Shown here piece by piece: positions 43,604 to 53,517 of a DNA stretch of 61,470 bases. Where the stretch lies: contig JBGQHM010000001.1 in the NCBI GenBank assembly GCA_041497995.1, positions 1 through 61,470 on the forward strand, in the 5' to 3' direction. Each line of letters begins with the position of its first letter. Position 1 is the stretch's first letter. Below the pieces are notes generated by a model. It searched no databases. It was not told the origin of the DNA and was given only the letters and a program-made list of their open reading frames with translations. The stretch is from DATKMS01 sp041497995. GTDB taxonomy: Bacteria > Desulfobacterota > Binatia > HRBIN30. Position numbers and translations under genes: made by a program.

Positions 43604-44233
43604 CTACGCGCGTCTCCTCAAGTGGCGTGCGAACCAATCGCTAGCCAGCCGGGCGACCTGTTCCAGTGTCCCCGGCTCCTCGAAGAGATGGCTTGCTCCC
43701 GGAACGATGGCCAGCCGGCGCTCGCAACTCAGCCGTTCATAGGCTTCCTCATTGAGGCGAATCACCGTGGTATCGTCCCCGCCCACGATGAGCAGGGTGG
43801 GCGCCTTCACCATGGGTAGTGCAGCGGTTGCCAAGTCGGGGCGGCCGCCGCGCGATACGACTGCGCCGATCGTCGCGTCGTCGGCGGCGGCACTCAATGT
43901 TGCAGCGGCGCCGGTGCTGGCCCCGAAATAACCGATGCGTAGGTGGTTGGTCCGCGGATTCTGATGAATCCACTTCGTCGCAGCCAGGAGGCGTTGGGTG
44001 AGCAAGTGAATATCGAAAACCTTGGCTCGATCGTCCGCTTCGCGTGCGGTGAGCAAATCGAAGAGTAATGTCGCCGTTCCAGCGTCACGTAAGACGCTTG
44101 CCACATAGTTGTTGCGCGGGCTCAGCCGGCTGCTGCCGCTGCCGTGTGCAAAGAGAACAATGCCTTCAGCGTGTTTGGGCACGCGCAGCTCTCCTTCAAG
44201 TTGAATCGAATCGGTCGCAATGCGGACCGGCAT
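43604..44233 (-). CDS. Dienelactone-hydrolase-like alpha/beta hydrolase
   Basis: 209 residues from ATG 44233 (MPVRIATDSIQLEGELRVP, the usual family opening; frame open to 44302). Motifs: IVLFAHGSGSSRLSPRNNYVA oxyanion region, nucleophile elbow GYFGASTGAAATL, Asp in LLIVGGDDTTVI, and His in PGASHLFEEPGTL. It is the subfamily often fused to the phosphoribosyltransferase type seen at 39224. Located just downstream of the ACP gene on the same strand, but with a separate spacing of 84 bp. Confidence 0.88.
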   Translation of the reverse strand: MPVRIATDSIQLEGELRVPKHAEGIVLFAHGSGSSRLSPRNNYVASVLRDAGTATLLFDLLTAREADDRAKVFDIHLLTQRLLAATKWIHQNPRTNHLRIGYFGASTGAAATLSAAADDATIGAVVSRGGRPDLATAALPMVKAPTLLIVGGDDTTVIRLNEEAYERLSCERRLAIVPGASHLFEEPGTLEQVARLASDWFARHLRRRA

Positions 44234-44317
44234 ATCGAACCCACCGTTCTGAGATTCACGCCCTATCGTTGGGTACGATCGATTCATCGGGCCACTCCTC
44301 ACACGATCTGTCCCGTG

Positions 44318-44569
44318 TCAAACTTCGCCACACTTCGGGGCGAGGTAGGTCAGACAGTCCTCGAGCGTCGACAGCTTTGGATAGTCCACCTCGGGGATGT
44401 CGAAACCGGTCGCTGCATGAATCCCGACGATGAAGTTGAGAAAGTCCACGGAATCGAGATCGCATTGATCGCGCAGACTGGCGCGCGGGGCGATCGTTGT
44501 AAGATCGACCTCGGGCGCAACGGCGGCCAGCGCTTCGAGCACCACCCGACGCAGGTCGTCACGGGTCAT
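44318..44569 (-). CDS. Acyl carrier protein
   Basis: 83 residues with a phosphopantetheine site in DLDSVDFLNFIVGI (Ser40) and the four-helix ACP pattern. DSVD instead of the canonical DSLD marks a specialised ACP rather than the fatty-acid housekeeping AcpP. Its ATG overlaps the E2 stop by ATGA (44566-44569), so it belongs to the dehydrogenase operon. It may accept acyl groups produced by that complex or carry a modified intermediate. Confidence 0.88.
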   Translation of the reverse strand: MTRDDLRRVVLEALAAVAPEVDLTTIAPRASLRDQCDLDSVDFLNFIVGIHAATGFDIPEVDYPKLSTLEDCLTYLAPKCGEV

Positions 44570-45771
44570 AGCTTGTCCGGCTCCTGCACCAAGCGATCGA
44601 TCGCGGCGAGAAACAACCCGCCGCGGTGACCGTCGCTGGCGCGGTGATCAGCAGACAGCGTCGCATTGATCACGGGGTGGACCCCCACCATTCCCTGTGA
44701 CGCCCAAGGCTGCTCGACGATCTTGCCGAAACCGACCAGCGCGACTTGCGGTGGGTAGATGACGCCGAACACCGTCTGGACGCCCTGCTCGCCGAGGTTG
44801 GTCACGGTGATGGTGGCATCGGCAATTTCCGAGCTGCGCATCACTCCGGCACGGGCGCGCTTCACGAGGTCGAGCAAACTCTGCATCAGCTCGTCGAGAT
44901 TCTTCGTGTCGACATCGTGAATCGCCGGGGCGACCAACCCGCCGGTGCGCAGAGAGATGCCCACGCCGATGTGCACGCCCGAGCCCGACTGGAAAGCGCC
45001 GTCGATCCAGTAGCCGTTCATCTCGGGCACCTGACGCACCGCCAGCGCGACGGCGCGCAGCAGGAGCACCGAGTACAGCAGGCGGCTGGCCACCGGCCGC
45101 TTGAGATTCTCCGCAGCCAACCACGCCAGCGCACGGCTCATGTCGATCTGCGTCGCCAGATAGTAGTGCGGAATCTCGCGCTTCGAGCGGGCCATGGCGG
45201 CGCCGATCGCCCGCCGGATGGCCGCCCCCTGATTTGCTGTGGGCACTGGCGGCGGCGCATGCGGTGCGACCGGCGGCGGCTGCACCAGGCCTGCTGCGCG
45301 CTCTACGTCGGCGACCGTCACGGCGCCGGATTCACCGGTTCCGCTCAGTGTTCCAGGATCGAGACCCAGCTCTTCCGCTCGCTTGCGCGCTCGCGGCGAT
45401 ACCTGTGCACGCGCCCGCGGCGCGGACGGCGGAGGCAATCGCGCGGCGGCCGGCTTTTCCGCAGTGGGCGGCGGCGACGGCACTCGCCGCTCCTCCGTCA
45501 CAAGGGGCACAGGGGAAGGTGGGAGAACGGTCGTCGTCTCGCTGCGGATGCGGGCAAGGACCGTTCCGACCGGGACCTTTGCTCCTTCTTGCACGAGAAT
45601 CGCCTCCACGACGCCGCTCTCGAAAATTTCCACTTCGATGAGACCCTTCTCCGTCTCGACCGCAGCGACGATGTCGCCGCGCTTCACGGCTGCGCCGATG
45701 TCGACTCGCCATTCGACCAGCGTGCCGGCTTCCATGTCGGCACCGAGCGAGGGCATGCGGAATTCACCCAC
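44566..45771 (-). CDS. pdhC: 2-oxo acid dehydrogenase E2 (dihydrolipoamide acyltransferase)
   Basis: 401 residues (GTG 45769-45771; ATG 45756 also possible). A single lipoyl domain has its Lys42 in VETEKGLIEVEIF. A Pro/Ala-rich linker and the peripheral-subunit-binding domain (VSPRARKRAEELGLDPGTLSGTG) follow, then the acyltransferase core (AAMARSKREIPHYYLATQID ... TVTNLGEQG) with the DHRASDG active site near the C-terminus. It transfers the acyl group from E1 to CoA. It overlaps the E1beta end by 8 bp. No E3 gene is adjacent. Confidence 0.92.
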   Translation of the reverse strand: MGEFRMPSLGADMEAGTLVEWRVDIGAAVKRGDIVAAVETEKGLIEVEIFESGVVEAILVQEGAKVPVGTVLARIRSETTTVLPPSPVPLVTEERRVPSPPPTAEKPAAARLPPPSAPRARAQVSPRARKRAEELGLDPGTLSGTGESGAVTVADVERAAGLVQPPPVAPHAPPPVPTANQGAAIRRAIGAAMARSKREIPHYYLATQIDMSRALAWLAAENLKRPVASRLLYSVLLLRAVALAVRQVPEMNGYWIDGAFQSGSGVHIGVGISLRTGGLVAPAIHDVDTKNLDELMQSLLDLVKRARAGVMRSSEIADATITVTNLGEQGVQTVFGVIYPPQVALVGFGKIVEQPWASQGMVGVHPVINATLSADHRASDGHRGGLFLAAIDRLVQEPDKL

Positions 45772-46765
45772 GACCGGTCACCACACGTCTCGCTGCCGCA
45801 ACGATGCCCGCCGGCTGAGGAAGAGCGGAATCTTCAAGATGCTTCGCGTAGGGCATCGGCACCTCGGCGCTGCAGACACGAGCCACCGGCGCGTCGAGCT
45901 CGTAGAATGCGTGCTCCATGATTCGCGCCATGATTTCGGCCGAGATGCTGCCGCTCTGCCAGCCTTCGTCGACGATTACAGCGCGGTGCGTGCGCGAGAC
46001 CGAGTCGATGATCGTCTTCTCGTCCAGCGGGCGAAGGGTGCGTAGATCCACGACCTCGGCGTCAATGCCTTCCGCCGCCAGAGAATCCGCCGCCTGCAGC
46101 GTCTTGCCGAGTGTCCCGCCGTAGGTGATGAGACTCAGGTCACGGCCCGGACGGCGCACGACGGCGGTGGTGATGTCGACCGCTCCGGCATCGGCCGCCA
46201 GCTCGCCTTCCATGTTGTACAGCGAGCCGTGCTCGAACATGAGCACGGGGTCCGGGTCTTGGAGCGCGGTCCACAACATCCCACGGGCGTCATCGATTGT
46301 GGCCGGTGTCAGGACCTTGATTCCCGGGATGTGTGCGTACCAGCCCTCGAGGCTGTGCGAGTGCTGCGCGGCCAGCTGGCGCCCCGCACCGGTGGTCATG
46401 CGGATGACCAGCGGAATGTTGAACTGTCCGCCGGACATGTGGAGGATCGTGGCCGCGTTGTTGAGGATCTGGTCGAGGGCGAGCAGGCTGAAGTTGACGG
46501 TCATGATCTCCACGATCGGGCGCATCCCTCCCAGCGCGGCACCGATCCCGGCGCCGACGAACGCACATTCGGACAGCGGCGTGTCGCGAATCCGCTCCGG
46601 CCCGAACTCCTCAAGCAGCCCCTTGCTCACTGCAAAGCAGCCGCCGTAGCGGCCGATGTCTTCGCCCATCAGAAAGACGCGCTCGTCACGCTGCATCGCC
46701 TCGCGGATCGCCGCGCGAATTGCCTCGCGGTAGGTGGTCTTGATCCTCGGTGGTTCGGCGGTCAT
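45764..46765 (-). CDS. pdhB: 2-oxo acid dehydrogenase E1 beta subunit
   Basis: 333 residues from ATG 46763-46765, beginning MTAEPPRIKTTYREAI. TPP-dependent transketolase motifs: VFLMGEDIGRYGGCFAVSKGL, RIRDTPLSECAFVGAGIGAA, GMRPIVEIMTVNF and the C-terminal transketolase domain with VVDLRTLRPLD. It forms the heterotetramer with E1alpha. The ATG overlaps the stop of E1alpha (TCAT, 46762-46765). The long frame to 47251 is shadow. Confidence 0.92.
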   Translation of the reverse strand: MTAEPPRIKTTYREAIRAAIREAMQRDERVFLMGEDIGRYGGCFAVSKGLLEEFGPERIRDTPLSECAFVGAGIGAALGGMRPIVEIMTVNFSLLALDQILNNAATILHMSGGQFNIPLVIRMTTGAGRQLAAQHSHSLEGWYAHIPGIKVLTPATIDDARGMLWTALQDPDPVLMFEHGSLYNMEGELAADAGAVDITTAVVRRPGRDLSLITYGGTLGKTLQAADSLAAEGIDAEVVDLRTLRPLDEKTIIDSVSRTHRAVIVDEGWQSGSISAEIMARIMEHAFYELDAPVARVCSAEVPMPYAKHLEDSALPQPAGIVAAARRVVTGRG

Positions 46766-47753
46766 GAGGGTGACGGCTCCGAGTAGACAAAGCGCGTGAG
46801 GTCCTCGACCGGCTCCCAGGTCCCGGCCTCCGCGAAGTCGACCGCCTGCGCGATCTCCGCCGCAACTTGCTCGTCGATGCGCGCGAGGTCGTCGTCCGTA
46901 AGCAAGCCGTGTTCTTTCAACAGGGCGGAGAAATTGGAGATGGGGTCCCGCTTCTTCCATTCCTCCACCTCGCGCTTGTCGCGGTAGAGCTCGGGATCGT
47001 ACATCGAGTGCGCGCGGAAGCGATAGGTCCGGAACTCGAGGAAATGTGGTCCGGCGCCGCCCCGAATTGCGTCGGCTGCGCGGCGCGTGGCGTCTTGCAC
47101 CGCGAGCACGTCCATACCGTCCACCGGCCACGCCGCCACTTCGAAGCTCGCCGCCTTCAAGGACAGGTCTGTCTCCGATTCCGAACGGGCCAGCGCGGTC
47201 CCCATCGCGTAGAGATTGTTCTCGCAACAAAACAGTATCGGCAGGTTCCACAGCGCCGCGAGATTCATCGACTCGTGGAAGACTCCTTCGGCGACCGCCC
47301 CTTCGCCGAAGAAGCAGGCCGTCAGCCGATTGTGCGCCTGCATCTTGTCGGCAAGCGCCAACCCCACCGCCAACGGCAACCCGCCACCGACGATGGCGTT
47401 GCCGCCGTAAAACCGCGTGCGCTTGTCGAACAGGTGCATCGAGCCACCGCGGCCGCGACTACAGCCTTCGCGCTTGCCGTACATCTCGGCCATGATGGAG
47501 GCGGCCGACACGCCGCGCAGGAGCGCGTGCCCGTGCTCGCGATACGTGGCGACGACGGCATCGTCCGGTTGCAGCGCTTGCATCGCGCCCACCGCCACCG
47601 CCTCCTGGCCAATGTAGAGATGGAGAAACCCGCGGATCTTGGCGGCGCTGTAGAGCTCCACGCACCGTTCCTCGAAGCGGCGCACGCGCACCATCTCGCG
47701 CAGGAGCTGGAGCGCATGCTCGCGCCCGGGGAGAGCGGTGGGAGGCGGGCGCA

Positions 47754-47757
<4 letters not shown>
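46762..47757 (-). CDS. pdhA: 2-oxo acid dehydrogenase E1 alpha subunit
   Basis: 331 residues. The thiamine-diphosphate motif runs GEGAVAEGVFHESMNLAALW ... CENN (about 151-181), with GEG where GDG is usual. HLYIGQEAVAVG and YREHGHALLRGV are conserved family segments, and FRAHSMYDP is the regulatory loop region. Family members decarboxylate pyruvate, acetoin or branched-chain 2-oxo acids; the sequence does not decide between them. The start (GTG 47755-47757 or ATG 47754) overlaps the synthetase stop (TGA at 47754-47756). Confidence 0.9.
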
Positions 47758-49526
<1,769 letters not shown>

Positions 49527-49549
49527 AGAATCCGCGATCGGAATGAATC

Positions 49550-49708
49550 TCAGCGTCCGCGCCACATCACGATCATGGCCGTCAGGGTACTGAGAACGAG
49601 GAGCGAGCCGAAGAATACGGATCGCCATGACAATCGCTGTCGGCGCATTTCCATCGCCACGAGAATCGTGAGAACAACAGCCCCGCTTTCCAGCGCCAGG
49701 AAGCTCAT
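49550..49708 (-). CDS. Candidate 52-residue membrane miniprotein
   Basis: From ATG 49706-49708 the minus strand encodes 52 residues with two hydrophobic stretches (LESGAVVLTILVAMEM and SVFFGSLLVLSTLTAMIVMW) separated by basic RRQRLSWR, then RGR and stop. It is a plausible double-spanning small membrane protein. It ends 24 bp before the acyl-CoA synthetase start and its ATG overlaps the stop of a 25-codon frame upstream, so it could be in the same transcript. Evidence is sequence composition only. Confidence 0.4.
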   Translation of the reverse strand: MSFLALESGAVVLTILVAMEMRRQRLSWRSVFFGSLLVLSTLTAMIVMWRGR

Positions 49709-49782
49709 TTGTCGTACTTGGGGTCAGCCTGCATGCGTCGATGGGCCATGGCGCCGTTGACTTGGTGCAACTTGTTGGCCAT
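49705..49782 (-). CDS. Possible 25-residue leader-like ORF
   Basis: From ATG 49780-49782 the minus strand encodes MANKLHQVNGAMAHRRMQAD and five more residues, with its TGA overlapping the next ATG (ATGA). It is too short for a family call; it may be the remnant 3' end of a gene or a leader peptide. Support is the overlap geometry alone. Confidence 0.2.
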   Translation of the reverse strand: MANKLHQVNGAMAHRRMQADPKYDK

Positions 49783-50078
49783 CGGCTCTGTCTCGATGAG
49801 CGGTGCCTATCGGCAACCGTCGTCTCAAGTCTGGGAGAGTCGTCCTCGAAATATCGTACTTTTCGACGGGGACATCAGGGTCATCAAAGAGCCGAGCCCG
49901 TGGAGTTCCCTTGAGCGAGCGTCGATACCCTGATGCGAGAGCCCCGCGCACCTGGCTCGTCGCCACTATCGCTTGGCGCGGAGGCGATTGACGGGGCGCT
50001 CGCCCGGATCACTAGCCGTGATTGCAATTGCGGAGGCCGAGGGCAACGTGATCATCCAGCAGTCCGCATTGCGGCACT
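49783..50078. other. Intergenic stretch, no clear gene
   Basis: 296 bp before the cytochrome c stop. The minus-strand frame over part of it has LFDDPDVPVEKYDISRTTLPDL, which is protein-like but isolated; I do not call it. The operon promoter for the synthetase and dehydrogenase genes may lie here. Confidence 0.25.
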
Positions 50079-50510
50079 TCAATCGGATTTGCGTTGCCGC
50101 CGCGGCGCCTGCTCTTGTATCGAGAGTAGGTAGGCAACGATTGCATTGATGCGTTCGTGGACCTGTCCCTCACGTTCGGTGCCCTTTGCCGAAAGATCCT
50201 CGAATCGCTCTCCCCACACCGGCATCTCGCGTTCGCCGTGGGCTGGGACGACCTCACGGCCGTCAATGTAGCGGGCGATGCGCTCGCCAAGTAGGTGATC
50301 GCGAGTGTGCCGGCCAAGGTGTCTCAGATCAGGCGGTCGTCGCGTCAGGGCACGCGCGACATATCCCTTCCCGTCTGCTTCAACCCCATGGCACGATGCG
50401 CAATAGCGCATGAAATAGGCCCGCCCCTCGTCGGACTGGTCAGCCAACACGGACGTGTACAGATTGACCAGAACGAGCATGGTTACCATCCCGAAGCGGA
50501 TTGCCATCAT
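50079..50510 (-). CDS. Monohaem cytochrome c
   Basis: 143 residues from ATG 50508-50510 (open frame to 50702 is shadow; GGGGGGT precedes). A signal peptide ends near SVLADQ, a single CASCH haem site lies near residue 37, followed by GVEADGKGYVARALTRRPPDL as in small c-type cytochromes, and the distal Met candidate is in EREMPVW. It is periplasmic and would shuttle electrons; partner unknown. A Lys/Arg-rich tail ends the protein. Confidence 0.85.
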   Translation of the reverse strand: MMAIRFGMVTMLVLVNLYTSVLADQSDEGRAYFMRYCASCHGVEADGKGYVARALTRRPPDLRHLGRHTRDHLLGERIARYIDGREVVPAHGEREMPVWGERFEDLSAKGTEREGQVHERINAIVAYLLSIQEQAPRRQRKSD

Positions 50511-50756
50511 GCCGTCACCCCCCTTTGTGCCCGCACCTATCACGGCAGTCAGCGACGGGGCAAATGTGCAGCGCGATTGGCGCAACACCGGTACGAGCGC
50601 TCTCTCCACTGCGTTCCTGGGAACGTGAGCTCGAGCGAATGCTTGAAGATTTCCCGTTCTTCGGCAGCGTATTCTGAACGTGGTAGAGCACGCGCAGCTC
50701 ACTCAGCCCGAGCGCCGGCCGGTCTCGGCGGCGCACGACGGAAACGTTCTCGAGGT

Positions 50757-50882
50757 TTGACCACCTCCCAGAAGCTCGCGCACCGCGTCGTGCGCGAGCT
50801 GCAGCAGGCCTTCCGCGGTCGTGCGAGCTACGAGTGGTCGGATGGCGGGAGCTTGTTTGCGGTGTGGGAGCGAGACTCCTAG
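50757..50882 (+). CDS. Candidate 41-residue ORF or gene relic
   Basis: From TTG 50757 the plus strand gives TTSQKLAHRVVRELQQAFRG, then YEWSDGGSLFAVWERDS and a stop. The amphipathic helix plus short strand is protein-like, but the start is weak. The last residues recur at 53450-53480 (RLFAVWERDS), so this may be the end of a decayed gene copied twice. Confidence 0.25.
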   Translation: MTTSQKLAHRVVRELQQAFRGRASYEWSDGGSLFAVWERDS

Positions 50883-50887
50883 CGGAG

Positions 50888-51700
50888 TCAGGTGAGCGAC
50901 AACGTCTGGCGGGCCCGGCGGGCGGCATGGGCGACATGCTCGCGCACGTCGCCGTTGCCAGTCAGCTCGAGTAGGAAGACGCCCGTATAACCGATCGCCG
51001 CCAGCTTCGACTGGACTTTCGGCCAGTCGATGATTCCATCTCCGGGCGGTAGATGATCGTCGGTATGACCCCGGTTGTCGCTTGCTTGCAAGTGGACGAG
51101 CCGCGATGCAAACCGATCCATCACCTCGAAAAGAAATCCCCCCAGGGACGTGTGCGAGGTGTCGATACAGACTCCGGTTCCCTCGCACGGCAGGGTGCGC
51201 AGCAACCCTTCCAGGTCATCGGGCTGTCCTCCCAGAAGGTGGGGGAGGGGCGTCTCGACGACCAGATCGAGGTCGCGCTCGCGGCAACGCTGCCAGAGCG
51301 TGGCGAGCCCCTCGGCGCTCCGCGCGATCCGCGTCTCGCGGTCCCACACCCAATCGTGATCTTCACCGCCAGGGTGAATCACGTAGAGCCGCCCTCCGAA
51401 GATCTGTAGGGCATCCGCAGCGTGTGTCAGACGCTCGAGTGACTGCTGCCGGAAGGCGGGATCGGGATCGGTGATGTCGATGTCATGCCCGAACGGCGCG
51501 TGCAGCGAACAGACGGTGAGACCCATCTCCCGGATCACGTGCGCGAGCTCACGCAGCCTACGCGTGTCCAACAGGTCGATGTGATCGCGAGCTGTCGCGA
51601 TCTCAATGATGCGAAAGCCCGAATCGTATATCGGTTGCAACACCGCCTCGATCGGGTGGTGGTAGGCGATACCGGTAGAGAGGCCGAGATTGTCTGTCAT
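50888..51700 (-). CDS. TIM-barrel AP endonuclease 2/xylose isomerase-like protein
   Basis: 270 residues from ATG 51698-51700, with GGAGG 6 nt upstream lying in the 3' end of the preceding gene. The fold-level motifs are VCSLHAPFGHDIDI, LYVIHPGGEDHD, LVVETPLPHLLGG, GVCIDTSHTSLGG and VHLQASDNRG...HLPPGDGIIDW, ending FLLELTG. The conserved His/Glu/Asp set is that of sugar-phosphate isomerases and endonuclease IV. Substrate cannot be assigned. It starts 2 bp after the stop of the unusual 486-residue gene and is surely co-transcribed with it. Confidence 0.85.
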   Translation of the reverse strand: MTDNLGLSTGIAYHHPIEAVLQPIYDSGFRIIEIATARDHIDLLDTRRLRELAHVIREMGLTVCSLHAPFGHDIDITDPDPAFRQQSLERLTHAADALQIFGGRLYVIHPGGEDHDWVWDRETRIARSAEGLATLWQRCRERDLDLVVETPLPHLLGGQPDDLEGLLRTLPCEGTGVCIDTSHTSLGGFLFEVMDRFASRLVHLQASDNRGHTDDHLPPGDGIIDWPKVQSKLAAIGYTGVFLLELTGNGDVREHVAHAARRARQTLSLT

Positions 51701-51702
51701 CG

Positions 51703-53163
51703 CTACCTCCACTCGATGGCATTCTTGTATTCGCTGAGCCTATGCGTGCATCCCGCAAGCGGGCACGCGCCGCGGGCCGCTTGGAGCTCGCAGCTGAAGT
51801 CTGGGTCGATTCCGCAGGCCATTGCTCCGCAGAACAGACGGACGTAAAAGTCGGCTCGTGCTGCCGCATCGTAGCGGTACCACATCGATCCCCACCCGAA
51901 GTCCCGTTCGTACTTCGAGCGGATGAGCCCGGCCACGGAGCGTGGATGCCACCCCATCCCCCACAGTGCCAGCGCCACCGTACGGATCCACACCGGTTGC
52001 AGCAGGGCTGGATTCGGCTGCGCGAGCGGCAGCCGCACGCACGGTGGCAGCGACCGAAGATCGAGCCGGTCGTAGGTCTGCGCCCACGTTTCCGGGGGAT
52101 CGTGCCAGCCCTGAAGGAACGCCCGATGGAATCGCGCCAGGGCTCCTCGCCGGTAATCTTCGACCCATCGGAGATCGTCACCGCGCGCATCGGGAATGAT
52201 CGTGTGGACACACTCCGCAACCCGCGTCGCTTCTGCCAGGTTCTCCCGAGTACGCAGCAGTCGAGAGAGAGGCCGTGTCCGACATGGAACATTGATCGTG
52301 AACGGCCGCGATGGCGTCAGCTCCCGGGTCTTCTGGTTGCTGCTGAACGCGCACCGAATGTTGCGCTCGAAGAGCGGATCGCCATAGGCACTCAGGTCAA
52401 GGCAGACGTATGGCCCGCCACCGGCGCGGGGAATGTCCGCGAGGACGACCGGCATCTCCGTCTTGCCCGAGAGGTTCTGAATGATCCGATGGACCAGGTA
52501 CTCGAGCAGGCGACCTGCGCCTTCGTGTGCTCGGCCCAGTTGTACCCACGCCGCACCACCGAGTCCGTTGTACTTGGAGCGAAGCGGCGCGCCGATGTCG
52601 CCGATATCGAGAATCGCCGCATGAAAGGGGGTTCCGGCCGGAATGCGTGTGCTCAGGTGATAGCCGCGACTGGTCAGCAGATCGATGGTCGGAACTCTGT
52701 AGCTTTGGAACACGCTGCATGCCTCACGATAGATCGGCTCGATGCGGGTGAAGCAGTCCTCGGGGTGAAGATGGACGTCGGCCGCGTTTTCGGGATCTGC
52801 ATAGTCGATATCCATCTGAATGAGCGTTCCGCCTCGATCGGCTAGGGAGCGACACACGTCTGCTCCATCATCAAGGAGCGTCTGAAAGTCCTCGACGCGA
52901 ACGGGCACCGGCGCGTCCTCGGGAAGGCGAAGGCCGCGTTTGCCACCGTAGCCGGCCAGCCCCAAGGCCCGGAATCCGTGTGAGTGCCCTGGATCGCCAT
53001 CGCAGTACTCCGCGATGCGGGAGCGAACCGCTGCGGACCGGTAGTACGTTGTCAGTTGGATTGCGGGCGATCCAGCGTCGTTGCTCGACCGATCCGGCTC
53101 GGTCGCGACGCAATCGTCGTGGCATGTTCGCGGATCCTGGCTTGTCAGTTCCGATTCCGTCAT
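51703..53163 (-). CDS. Putative archaeo-eukaryotic primase-like protein with Cys-rich C-terminus
   Basis: 486 residues, not recognised as a named family. Three spaced motifs match the AEP catalytic core. These are hDhD in IQMDIDY (Asp118, Asp120), sxH in LLTSRGYHLSTRIP (His169), and hD followed by N-x-R-x3-S-S in CLDLSAYGDP ... NIRCAFSSN (Asp256, Arg270), reminiscent of PrimPol-type motif III. The N-terminal 100 residues have no assigned domain. The C-terminal ~45 residues contain C445, C450, C458, C467, C472 and H474, a possible metal site. If correct it would bind nucleotides and prime or extend DNA/RNA; catalysis is inferred only from motifs. It forms a two-gene unit with the downstream TIM-barrel protein. 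Confidence 0.6.
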   Translation of the reverse strand: MTESELTSQDPRTCHDDCVATEPDRSSNDAGSPAIQLTTYYRSAAVRSRIAEYCDGDPGHSHGFRALGLAGYGGKRGLRLPEDAPVPVRVEDFQTLLDDGADVCRSLADRGGTLIQMDIDYADPENAADVHLHPEDCFTRIEPIYREACSVFQSYRVPTIDLLTSRGYHLSTRIPAGTPFHAAILDIGDIGAPLRSKYNGLGGAAWVQLGRAHEGAGRLLEYLVHRIIQNLSGKTEMPVVLADIPRAGGGPYVCLDLSAYGDPLFERNIRCAFSSNQKTRELTPSRPFTINVPCRTRPLSRLLRTRENLAEATRVAECVHTIIPDARGDDLRWVEDYRRGALARFHRAFLQGWHDPPETWAQTYDRLDLRSLPPCVRLPLAQPNPALLQPVWIRTVALALWGMGWHPRSVAGLIRSKYERDFGWGSMWYRYDAAARADFYVRLFCGAMACGIDPDFSCELQAARGACPLAGCTHRLSEYKNAIEWR

Positions 53164-53517
53164 TTCCTGACTTCACGCTGCGCCACGTGCAACTTCTGCA
53201 CCTTCAGCGCGAGGCCGCAATAGACCATTTGGCACCACGCAAGCTCCGCACCAGAGCCGCGCGTTACGAACGAGCGCCCATCTTTGGAACCGTGCAGCCA
53301 CGACGACCTCTCGAATCTGAGTCCGTGTTCCTACAAATGCGTGGATGACCAGCACTGGAAGGCGAGAATGTGCTACCACCGCACCGGCGGCTTGGCAGAG
53401 CCGAGCGTGTGATGCGAGTGTCGCGCAGCGCCGACAGCGTAACTAACGTGAGGTTGTTTGCGGTGTGGGAGAGGGATTCGCTTCGGTCAAGAAGCTCGTC
53501 AGCGACAGCCCGAGCCT
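53164..53517. other. Intergenic stretch with a gene relic
   Basis: 354 bp between the primase-like start and the MOSC stop. At 53446-53490 the plus strand encodes VRLFAVWERDSLRS, nearly repeating the end of the 50757-50882 frame. Nothing else coding is evident. Confidence 0.4.
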
